DNA of 27,513 bases, taken from NCBI GenBank assembly GCA_002887195.1, contig PJAB01000409.1:1-27513 (forward strand). Reading direction: 5' to 3'. A program made the position numbers and the translations under genes. Each line of letters opens with the position of its first letter. The stretch's first letter is position 1. Below the pieces are notes generated by a model that did no database searches, had not been told where the DNA came from, and worked only from the letters and a program-made list of their open reading frames with translations. The DNA comes from Chrysochromulina parva (taxonomy: Eukaryota; Haptophyta; Prymnesiales; Chrysochromulinaceae). Shown piece after piece: positions 8,065 to 17,400 of the stretch.

Positions 8065-8688
8065 CCTGATGGCCCCGACACAAACCTGTCCGTTCCCTGG
8101 TGCCCTGGCTAGCATGTGTACTGCCTACGCCGTTCTCGCCACCTCGACAGGGACAGCTATCTTTTTTGTACTATGATCAATGATGAGATATCGCTTTACG
8201 GCTTGGACGGTGCGTCGATGACGATGTTACGTTACGTTGAACTTTTTTTGTATCTGAGCGTGAACAGACGCTGTGTAGTAGGTGTGTTATCCTGCCTTAA
8301 TGCGCCGACGCTCGTATGTAACACGTAAGCGTGATCCGACGACCCGCCCGGGTTCATGGACGGGCGGTCACGCTGACGCTCACCCCCAGCACACTCAGCA
8401 GACCACGGCAACAGCACCTACCCCGACGGGAGTCACGTTACACCGTACACGGACCACAGTTGACGCAACAGTCCACACAATCCACACACGTACGCTTCCG
8501 GAGTTCCTGAGTTCCCTGGCCATCCTTTGCACCCCGACCTCGCCCTGAGCCCGGCGCAGCTGGATGGCGTGCGGCTCGGCGGCGGCCTGCCCTGCGACGA
8601 ACATTCAAACGCACTCTGAGAACCACTCTCGAGTCTCGTCTGCTCTCTGTCCTCGACTCGCGGGATGGAGCGGCCAACCGCGCCCCAG
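8065..8688. other. 624-base convergent intergenic region with no supported gene
   Basis: It lies between the 3' ends of the oxygenase-like gene and the long scaffold-like gene. No frame has protein-like features. It contains a CA-rich stretch (8440-8500) and a hairpin with arms CCGCCCG (8344-8350) and CGGGCGG (8361-8367) around a 10-base loop. Confidence 0.6.
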
Positions 8689-11600
8689 TTATCGGCGGCC
8701 CAAGCCCCTGGCGATTTGTATGCGCTCGCGCACCTCCTTTACCCATGTATCGCGCACCTGTATGGAGGAAGTCTTCAAGTGCAGAATCGTCGTATCGGCA
8801 CAGACAAGCGTCCACGACGGGTCCCTGCCCACGGCGGCGTTAGCCGCCACTAAGCTCGTATAGACGAGCCGCTTCTTGCCCCCGCTCTTGGTGTAGACGA
8901 GAGCGTCTGCCTCGAGCGAGACCTCCGTTTCGCGCGTCCCGCCAAACATGCCGCCCTTCTTCTTGACCATGGTCGCTTTCAGCACTACGGCCGCCGCGCC
9001 AGCAGCCGATGCGGCCGCCGGCGCTGCCCCGCCACGCTGCGCAGTGTCCGCGGCGGTGAGGCGAGTGATCGCAGACCCCCTCGGAGTCTCGAGCGGATGA
9101 TTCTCCACCGGTGCCGGCGATGCAAGTTCGGCCATCAGAGCCTCGACCTCCGCCCCCGTTGCAGCGGCCCGGGCTCGAAGCACACCCGCATCAGGTGTGC
9201 TGGCCTCATCGGGTGTGCCGGCTGGCAAGGGTGACTCGGGCACGGCAGCTGCAGGGGCTGCCGAAGGGGTCATCGGGGGCGAGGTTCGTATCTTGGTCGA
9301 GGTCGTCTCGAGCGCCGTGATGAGCACCAACGGCCGCGGAAGCGCGCCGATTCTACTGGCCAGCACTTGCTTGTTCGCGTGGCGCACGTCGACGCCAGCA
9401 AGCTCGAGGACGAGGCAGCCGACGCGCATGCCTAGGCGCTCAGCTGCTCCGCCGGAATGCACCTCCGAGACGAAGGCGCCTCCACCGGCCGCATCGCTCA
9501 GGCCCAGCCCGAGTGGCCCCGGACCAAACTCGAAGCGAGTGGGCGGTACCGGTCCACTCGGACCGGCCGCTCCCGCTCCCGCCGCCTCAGCCGCCCCCGT
9601 TCCCATCGCTTCCAGCCGCTCCGGGGAATCGCGGATCCGAGGCGGTAGTGGCAGCAACGGCAGCTGCCCGTCGGGCACAATCGGCGCCAGGTTGATCATG
9701 GACGCGGTGCGACTCAAACCCAGATCATCAAGAGAGCCTGGATCCCCTCCGTCTTGATGACCCAGATCATCAAGAGAGCCTGGATCCCCTCCGCCTTGGA
9801 CATCACGCTCGGCATTCGCTGGGGTTGCCGCGGGCGCTGCCGCCTCGACTGCAGTGACGACGGGCTGCGCTGCAACAGGTGCCTCGGCGACAGGTGCCTC
9901 GGCGACGGGCGCAACGGCGACAGGTGCCTCGGCGACGTGCGCCACGGCGACGGGCGCCTCGGCGACGGGCGCCTCGGCGACGGGCGCCTCGGCGACGGGT
10001 GCCTCGGCGACGGGCGCCTCGGCGACGAGCGCCTCGGCGACGGGTGCCTCGGCGACGAGCGCCTCGGCGACGGGTGCCTCGGCGACGAGCGCCTCGGCGA
10101 CGGGCGCCTCGGCGACGGGTGCCTCGGCGACGAGCGCCTCGGCGACGGGTGCCTCGGCGACGAGCGCCTCGGCGACGGGTGCCTCGGCGACGAGCGCCAC
10201 GGCGACGGGCGCCACGGCGACGGGTGCCTCGGCGACGGGCGCCACGGCGATGTGCTCCGCCGCGACGGGTGCCTCGGCGACGGGTGCCTCGGCGACGGGT
10301 GCCTCGGCGACGGGTGCCTCGGCGACGGGTGCTGCGGCCTTGAGAGATTTAGCGACGGGCGACGGGGGAACGCGTAGTGGCTTCGCCGCCGCTTCGAGCG
10401 CCGCCTCGACGGCAGCGGCGGCTGTCGAGGCGGCGCTTGCGGCCGCCGCCTCCACAGCAGCGACGGCAACCGATGCGAGGGTCGGCCGGCTCTCTGCTGG
10501 TGGCGCACTTGGCAACGGCACATGGCCGGGGGACGACGTTTCTGCTGACTGTGCTTGGCGTATGCTCGACTTGAGCCACAGCTCTGTCTGAGGGTTGAGC
10601 GTCCTTGCGCCCGAAGGGGCTAGGTGTGCCTTCACGGCTGCGGGGGACGCGTCCACGTTGTGTCCGCGCCGATGGCGGCGAGCCTCCGCGTCAGCACGCA
10701 CCTTTGCGGCCATTTGCATCGCCTCAAACTCTTCTGCAGTGACGCCGGGCGGTGGTGATGCTGGTGGTGCGTCTGCCGGAGGGGGCGGCTTAAAGTCCGG
10801 CTGCGTTGCCGCCGCCACGGGCCGCAGCGCTGCGAAGCGCGTGGGCCCCGGGGTTGAAGGCTCCGCAATGCTCACGAGTGCCTGAGCGGCAACTCTCGCT
10901 GCCATGCGCTCCTCGAGAGGTGAGACTGTTGGGAATGCTTTGATCCTCTCCTGCGCTAACTTCGCCACCTCCAACGCGTCGACGGAGAAGGCGCTCGGCG
11001 CGGCGCTCGGCGCGGCGCTCGGCGCGGCGCTCGGCGCGGCGCTCGGCGCGGCGCTCGAGATGCCTGGCGGCGCTGGGGCAGCGCCCATCGAGATGGGTGC
11101 GCTGGGCTCTGGATGTTCCCTCATGATCCGGCGCATCGCCTCGCACCGTGCAGCGCTGTCGGACTTCGCGGCGATCTCGTCCGTCATCGCGTCGGCCACG
11201 GCCTCACTCAGCCTGCCTTGGGCCACGGCGCGCTCCATAAACTCATCGAACTGCGCTTCGAGCTGCCGTGGCGGAGCTGCCGAGGCACCGCCCGACTCGG
11301 CAGCACGCTCCTTGGACGCCTCCTCGGGCGCGACGAGCGCCGCCGTGGGCGCGCGGGTCGAGGTCGCCTCGAGCGCCGCCGTGGGCGCGCGGGTCGAGGT
11401 CGCCTCGAGCGCCGTCGTGAGCTCGAGTCGCGCCCCGTGTACGGCTTCGTGACCTTGGGCAGCTACGAGCGGCACGCCCGGACGGCGCTCATCACGGCGC
11501 TCATCGCGAGGGACCGTCACCTCGAAGGTCGGTAGGCTCGAGTCTATGCGATCAATCATCAATCGGCCCACACCGACGCCGACGCGGCCGCTGACGGGCG

Positions 11601-11785
11601 AAGCGTGTGCACTAGAGTCCGCTGATCGTGCCGACGGCGACGATCGTGCCGACGGGGACACCGCCGCGGCCACTGCCGAGAGAGCCACCGCCACCGCCGC
11701 GCCCGCCTCGGCCCACAAGCGTCCGAAGATGGGCTCGTCGGCGGGCCGGCTCGGTGCAGCTGCCGCGCGGGTCCTCACATACACC

Positions 11786-11828
<43 letters not shown>

Positions 11829-13212
11829 GAAAGCGCGCGCGCGGTCGTGCTTGCACGGTCGAGCGTTGAGGAGCACGAGGCTTGAGAATGTGGCGATCGT
11901 CGGCTAGGTCCGCATAGCGTGCCAGGACTTGTGAGCCGTGCGCCGCGAGCCTACGCCACGTGGCAAAGCCCACGCGCCTCTTGCGCGCCTGCCATGCTAG
12001 CCGGGAGGGTGTGCCTAGGAAGACGGACGGCCGACGCACCGCCCAGAATGCCACGCGCAGCCTCTGTCGGCGATACAGTCCCGGAGCCGCCTGGCACGCG
12101 AGAGCGAGCTGCAGGTCAGCGTACATGAAGCCGAAGAAGCGATCGAGCAACACGACCCGCCGATGGTGCACTGCTATCCCAAGCAGCGCAGCATCATTGC
12201 CCAATGCACCCAGAGACTGCCCGGCGGAACCGGTGGCGCCCGCCATGAGCGCAGCCACCTCCGCAGCCATCTGCGCCGTGGGTGCGGGCGGCGGCGGCAA
12301 TGGCGAGCTGAGGGGCGAGCGGCCGAGCACACCGCCCGACGGCATCGCGCCCACATCAAGGCGCGATAGGCGCCCAACTCGGCGCGCAAGCGACCCGCGA
12401 GCGATGCGCTGGACGAGACGTGCCGCAACGTCGCGCCGCTGAGCGGTGCCCAACTTGCGCCGCGCCTCGCGCAGCTTGCGCTCGATGACGGCGACCTCCT
12501 CCGCGGTCGGTACGGGCGCGGCGCTCGTGAGCGGGCTACTCGTGCTCAGCCCAAGGAGGCTCGAGTACACACCGATGGCGACGCGTAGCCGATGCGCGTC
12601 ACCGTGCAACAGCATGTTCGCCATCGAGATGAGAGTGGACGGACGGTAGAGCAGCGGCCAGGCCTCTTGGAAGAGGCTCGCCGCCTGGGCATGCTGCTTC
12701 TGCTCGTTGGCGGCCTTTGCCCGCTCCACGAGCTGCCGATGCTGGTGCTCGCGTTCGGCAGTCGAGTTGAGGAGTGCGGATTGGGGAGCCTGCACGATGT
12801 CGCGCACGGCGTTGCGCAACTGGCGTGCCTCCTGGAGCTTGCTCGTCACGAGGTCTCGCTCGACCTGGCTGATTAGCGCGCCCGACTCGAGCACCTTGAC
12901 GTAGCACGCGACTGCGAGCTCCGCTTCGCCCATCTTGAGCTTCATGTTGACAAAGGAAAGCAGCGGGGCACGCCGGAAGAGCAGTGCGTACGCCTTCAAG
13001 AAGCAATCGCACGCGACGTCCAGGTCACCAGCTGAATTGGCTGCAATGCCTTCATTGTAGATGGCCGCATGCGCCGCCTCGCGCTCGTGGTAGCAGCCAA
13101 AGCTTTTGCTCGACGGCCGCGGATTGACAAAACTCTCAGCTGCCTCATCGACATCGGTGGACCAGTCGTTTGCGAGAGCACCCACCAGTCTAGTCTGAAA
13201 TGGCGTGAACAT
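8689..13212 (-). CDS. Large scaffold-like protein: helical repeats, IQ, low-complexity linker, PDZ, PH
   Basis: A 1507-residue protein from the ATG at 13212 (MFTPFQTRL). The frame stays open to an ATG at 13503, but that stretch overlaps the end of the next gene and is not protein-like. Residues ~45-250 form TPR-like helix pairs (HAAIYNEGIAANSAGDLDVA, then AKAANEQKQHAQAASLFQEAWPLL). Residues ~259-280 are an IQ-like calmodulin-binding motif (AARLVQRIARGSLARRVGRL). A run of 14 Gly begins near 462. A long repeat-rich linker carries 12-, 4- and 5-residue repeats. Residues ~1225-1297 are a PDZ domain (GPLGLGLSD, FVSEVHSGGAAERLGMRVG). Residues ~1411-1505 are a PH-like domain, ending TLVCADTTILHLKTSSIQVRD then WVKEV. 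This suits a membrane-linked signalling scaffold responsive to calcium/calmodulin; partners are unknown. Confidence 0.85.
9719..9800. repeat. Tandem duplication, 42-bp period, inside scaffold gene
   Basis: Two near-identical copies starting at 9719 and 9761 encode GGDPGSLDDLG twice, on the minus strand. The unit is a multiple of three and keeps the frame. Near identity points to a recent duplication. Confidence 0.85.
9876..10332. repeat. 15-bp minisatellite encoding about 31 APVAE/ALVAE pentapeptides
   Basis: About 31 head-to-tail copies of a GCCTCGGCGACGGGT-like 15-bp unit encode, on the minus strand, APVAE with ALVAE, APVAV, AHVAE and APVAA variants. In the middle, APVAE and ALVAE alternate, showing a higher-order 30-bp period and thus growth by whole-block duplication. 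All six frames are open here, which explains long but spurious opposite-strand frames. The product is an Ala/Pro/Glu linker, probably extended. Confidence 0.95.
10991..11056. repeat. 12-bp tandem repeat encoding SAAP units
   Basis: GCGCTCGGCGCG occurs five times in a row plus half a unit, encoding repeated Ser-Ala-Ala-Pro on the minus strand within the scaffold protein's linker. Exact identity of the copies suggests recent expansion. Confidence 0.9.
11335..11415. repeat. 36-bp tandem duplication encoding ALEATSTRAPTA
   Basis: Two exact 36-bp units begin at 11335 and 11371, with a partial third at 11407. They encode a 12-residue ALEATSTRAPTA repeat on the minus strand of the scaffold gene. 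Confidence 0.85.
11786..11827. repeat. (CCG)14 trinucleotide run encoding polyglycine
   Basis: Fourteen uninterrupted CCG units give 14 Gly codons on the minus strand in the scaffold protein. An uninterrupted run of this length should be length-variable between strains. Confidence 0.95.
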
Positions 13213-13402
13213 CAGAGGTACGCGAGCAGTTGGCGAGCGAGGCAGCTCGAGATGCCGCAGCTCGTTGGCGCCTGTGAGTTTGACACTGAGCTTCTCGCCT
13301 GCCTGTGCCAGTGCACTCGCCGTCAGGCGGGGGCGCGGGGGCTCCCGCGTTCCGCGCTGCTGTGAACACGGTCTCAAAGAGTTTATGAATTTGAGACCAA
13401 CA

Positions 13403-14182
13403 TTACAATTTCCATGAAATGTCTCTGGGAAGCAGTGACACCGCTCCCACGCTAAAATTGAGCTGTGGGCACCGATGACTACTATTGCTTTTGAAAGCCC
13501 CATCCAGGACGCGGCTGAGAATCATTCGGCAGTAAGACTGCCTGAATGCCTTAGAGCTGAAACATCCTGCCGCGTGGAAAATGGGTGCTTCAGTATCCAC
13601 CTTGGAAGGGTAATCCACGAGCTTTGTGAAGAGCTGAGTGCGGCGGCTGAGTGATGGATCAGTGTCAAGTACATAGCGGATGGCTCGTTGCTCCCACCAC
13701 ATGGAATATGTAAACTGGTCCGCCTGCCAAGCGCGCTGGAGCAGTTCATCGACCGCTGCCGAACGTCGGAGAAACATCACCCCCGTGTTGAGGCCATTGA
13801 CATCTTTCATGGCCAACACGTCCATGTTGCGATGATGCATGAGTGACAGAGCATCAAATGACCGACGTACAATGGTGTCTGCATCCAGCCACAGGCTGAT
13901 GTTGCAGCCAGTCGAGAATGCTTTTTGAAGTGCAACAATCTTGTCCCATGCTGCAGGTCGGTGCGCTTGGAGTGGTTCAGAGAATAGCATGCACCGGTAA
14001 CCACAATAGTCGCAGAGATGCTTCTTGTTTGACTCGAGTTTGCTTGCCAGTTCCTTGTATTTGTCACCATGTGCTACGTTCACAACGCATACCGTACCAG
14101 AGCTGTTACCAGCCATGAGCAAGATCAGGCTGACACGGAGACAGAGGAAGCTGGCAAGCACGAGAGGTGACCTGTCCTTCAT
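13403..14182 (-). CDS. Golgi-type glycosyltransferase, GT34 (GMA12/MNN10)-like
   Basis: A 259-residue protein from the ATG at 14182. Residues 7-23 are a hydrophobic signal-anchor, so it is probably a type II Golgi/ER membrane protein. The catalytic region shows HLCDYCGYRC (the Y..HGY-like segment), RPAAWDKIVALQKAF, and SLWLDADTIV with D100-x-D102 as the Mn2+/nucleotide-sugar DxD motif. LNTGVMFLRRS and WWEQRAIRYVL follow, as is typical of this fold. GT34 members are alpha-galactosyl-, xylosyl- and mannosyltransferases; donor and acceptor here are unknown. At 259 residues it is compact. Base composition is visibly less GC-rich than both neighbours, and Cys is unusually frequent. The scaffold gene starts 190 bases past its stop. 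Confidence 0.78.
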   Translation of the reverse strand: MKDRSPLVLASFLCLRVSLILLMAGNSSGTVCVVNVAHGDKYKELASKLESNKKHLCDYCGYRCMLFSEPLQAHRPAAWDKIVALQKAFSTGCNISLWLDADTIVRRSFDALSLMHHRNMDVLAMKDVNGLNTGVMFLRRSAAVDELLQRAWQADQFTYSMWWEQRAIRYVLDTDPSLSRRTQLFTKLVDYPSKVDTEAPIFHAAGCFSSKAFRQSYCRMILSRVLDGAFKSNSSHRCPQLNFSVGAVSLLPRDISWKL

Positions 14183-14312
14183 GTACCGGTAAACCGGTTA
14201 CCGGTACTGTACCTGTAAAAAGACCGGGGGGAGCCGGGACACACATCACATAGGACACGCGGACGCACGGACGCACTGTACCGGCTCCCCCGGTGTCTTT
14301 TTACCGGTAAGA
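14183..14312. promoter_or_regulatory. Shared divergent-promoter element, copies C-left and C-right
   Basis: Two inverted copies of the core lie between the glycosyltransferase (minus) and exportin-like (plus) genes. The left copy (14187-14243), read on the minus strand, ends in CTTTTTACAGGTACAG, TACCGGTAACCGG and TTTACCGGTAC immediately before the glycosyltransferase ATG. The right copy (14275-14310) reads CTGTACCGGCTCCCCCGGTG then TCTTTTTACCGGTAA toward the exportin-like gene. A GTGCGTCCGTGCGTCCGCG tract (minus strand) lies between them. The whole can fold back on itself, as a small inverted-repeat transposable element could. Regulatory role is inferred from position. Confidence 0.6.
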
Positions 14313-14449
14313 GCCGTCTTGGGCGCCTTGACGAACAGCCACGAACGGTACCTCCAGCTTCCTGCCGGCAGATGCAACGGAGTGGGGGCGAAGAACTTTA
14401 CATTCACACTCATTCATAGATCACACCGACCGCGCGCTCCTTGGCGACG

Positions 14450-17400
14450 ATGCAGGCTCCTGACCCTATCATCGCGCTTGTGCAGCAGGCGATGCACGAG
14501 CTCCACGCGCCTTCGACGGCCGAGCCACGGCGGCGCGAGCTGCAGGCAGTGCTGCACCGCGAGCGCGAGCGCGCGGCGTCGACTCCCGAGCTCCGGGCCG
14601 TGTGGCGTGGCGTGATCGGCGGCGGCGGCAGCTCGACGCAGGACGAGCTGCTATTGTGGTTTGCGCTCTCTTGCATCAGTTCATCGCTCGCGGACGCGGG
14701 CGGCCCTTCGATCGCAGCCGACGAGCGCTTGCACCTCAAGGCCTCCCTGCAGGCGCTGCTGCTCGGGCCGGCGGCTGCGTCGGTTCCCATGTCGTCACGC
14801 AGCAAGGGCGAGCTGCTGCTGGCGCAGCTGGCGCGCGTGGCGTGGCCCGCGGAGGAGCCCACGCTGCTGCACGAGATGCTCGCGCTCCTTCGGCAGCCGG
14901 GCCCAACGCGCAGCCTGGGCGCTCGGCTGCTGTCCGCGGTGGTGGACGAGTTTGGCGCTCGTCCCGGCGAGAGGCCAAGCGTGCAGGCGACGCGGCAGGA
15001 GGCGCTGCTCGCCTTCTTGCCCGACGCGCACGCGGCCCTCACGGAAGCGCTCCACAGCGAGGCGGCCAGTGCCGGCACGCCCGGCGCGACGCCGTGCCTG
15101 GACGCGAGCCGAGCGCTTCTGAGCTTTGGCCGAGTGCGCGACGGCGCATCGACGGGCACACGCGCGTTCACCGAGGCGGAAGTACGCTCGGCGCCTCTGC
15201 TGCTTCGGGCGGTGGCGGTGCACCTCGTACCGCGCGCACCGGCGCGCGACGCGCAAGCGGCGATCGCCGCGCTCGGCGTCGTCTCTGAGCTTTGTGAGCT
15301 CAAAGACCCGCAGTGCGCGGCGCTGCTCGCGCCGCTTGTGCCGCCGCTCGTCGCGAGTGTGCAGCAGCTGGCGAGTGCGCCGATGCCGCCGTTTGGTCTT
15401 GACGAGGACGCGCTCGACGACCTCGAGAATGCCCTGTGCTACGCATGCGAGCCTCTGTACGGCTGGCTCCTCGGTCCGCACCTCGCCATGCCCGCGGCCG
15501 TACAGCCCCTGCTGGCGGCCTTGTGGACGCACTCGCTGCGCGCGTCGCCGACGCAGCTTCGTCGATGCGTGGCGCTTTCGGAGGCGGTGCTCGACAGGGC
15601 GCTTGCGCAGGAGGCGCTCGAGAGTGCTCACGAGGGCGGCTTGCACCGTGTGCCGAGTCAGCTGGCCGAGGCGCTGCTGCCGTGCGCTCGCGCCCTCGTT
15701 GAGTGGCTGCTGCTCAGCCGCTCCGCTCCCGCTGCCAATGCCTTCGCAGAGGAGGCGCTCGAGACGGCGGATGCGGCGTCGGCCAGGGCGGCGGAGGAGG
15801 CCGATGGCGGCGCGCACGCGCTCGCTCTTGCGGCGCTTGCCGTGCGAGCGCTGGCGGGTGGCAGCAGTGAGGGAGATGACGACGCCGACGTGGCCGATGG
15901 CGGCGCGTCGGCGGTGGGCGGCTTCCACAGACGCCGGGAGGGCGAGGAGGCGGAGGAGGGCCTCGTGGGCTTCGTGAGCGACGTGCGGCTGCTCCTCTGC
16001 CGCATGGCCTCCTTCCACGGCGCCGCCGTCCTCACCTTCCTCTCCGAGGTGCTCACCATGCTCCTCGCGCAACTGCCCGGTGCGCTCAGCACGGCGCGTC
16101 CGAAAGATTCGCGCCCGTCGATGTACCACGTGGCGCTCGACGTGGGCACGCTGGCGGGGCTGCTAGCGGCGGTGCTGCCCGCGGCGACCGCGGCGAGCGC
16201 CGACCCGCTCAGCAGCCTGCCCATTGCCGCCGTGTGCCAAATGCTCCTCCAGACCCTCGAGGGACCCGCGCCCGACACGGCGCGCTCGCCGGAGGCATGC
16301 CACGCGGAGCTTTCTCTCCTCTACCCCTTGTCCGAGCTGTGCGCCGTGCTGGGCGCGGCGCTTGGCGAGCCGGTAGGCAGCGCCGGGGCCGCGCGCGCGC
16401 CCTCGGAGCAGGAGGCCATCGAGCAGGCCCTCGCTCGCGGGGTGACTGCGCTGCTCGGTCGTACTACCGCGTTGCTTTCGCGCGGTGCGGGCGGTGGCGT
16501 CGTGTGCCGCCCCGCCGCCTCGCTCCTCCTGGAGATTGTGTCTCGCCGGTGGCCCGAGGCGGTGCACCGCGCGGGCGGCTTGCACCGACTTGCGAGCCTC
16601 GGCGGCGGCAACGTGGGTGCCCACGCCGTTGCCGCCAACATTCCCCAGAGCTGCTGGCCCACACTCTTTGCGGCGGTCACGTCGGCGCTGCTCATGCCAC
16701 CGCGTGGGCTGAGTGCCTCCGTGTACCTCGGGAGCTTCCTCGGAGCGCCGCAGCAGACGGCGCTCCGGGAGATGATCGAGTCGATCGTGGCACCGCTGCG
16801 CGCGCCGCCGCTGCCGCCCGTACCAGTCTCGCCGCCGCCGTCGGCCGTGTTGATGGGGGCAGTGAATGCAATGGGTGGCGTTGGTGTCGTCCAGCTACCC
16901 AGCCTGCCCGAGCGGGGCGGCCATCCCGCACTCCCACCGGCCGTCGCGGACGCCATCAACGGACAGATCAATCATGCACTCGGGCCCCCTCTCGCGTGCG
17001 TCTGCGCGATCGTGACGTCGATGCGCGACGCACCGCGCGAGGTGCGCGACGCACTCGACGGCGCCATGGCCGCCTCGGAGCTCCACCTGGTGCTCCAACG
17101 GCTGCTCGGCACCCTGCACGGGCTCCGGCCGCCGCCGCTCATTGCGCTCGCCGCAACGCTCTGGCTTGTGCATGCCCTGACGGCCGCAGTGAGCGGCGGC
17201 TGGGGAGGCGCCGACGCGGCGCACTGGGCCCTCCAAGGCGCGCTCCAGTCTATGGGACTCGTGCTCGGCGGTGGCGGCGGTGGCGGCGGTGGCGGCAGTA
17301 GTCGGGCGGCCAAAGCGCAGTCCGAGGCGGTCCTCGAAGCTTCTCTAGAGCTCGTGCATGCAGCCGCCCGACTGCGCGCCGCGCCCGCTGCGAGTGCGCG

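Noticed and set aside
9870..10332. Regular repeat array resembling a CRISPR
   Set aside because: The 15-bp units are head to tail with no unique spacers, keep a reading frame, and lie inside a eukaryotic gene.
9754..10591. Long open frames on the plus strand (GDGCLGD-, ATGASAT- and RRRAPRR-type repeats) opposite the scaffold gene
   Set aside because: A 15-bp repeat without stops opens all six frames; only the minus-strand frame links to recognisable domains on both sides.
13213..13503. N-terminal extension of the scaffold gene to the ATG at 13503
   Set aside because: It would overlap the glycosyltransferase's 3' end and encodes nothing protein-like; the ATG at 13212 fits better.
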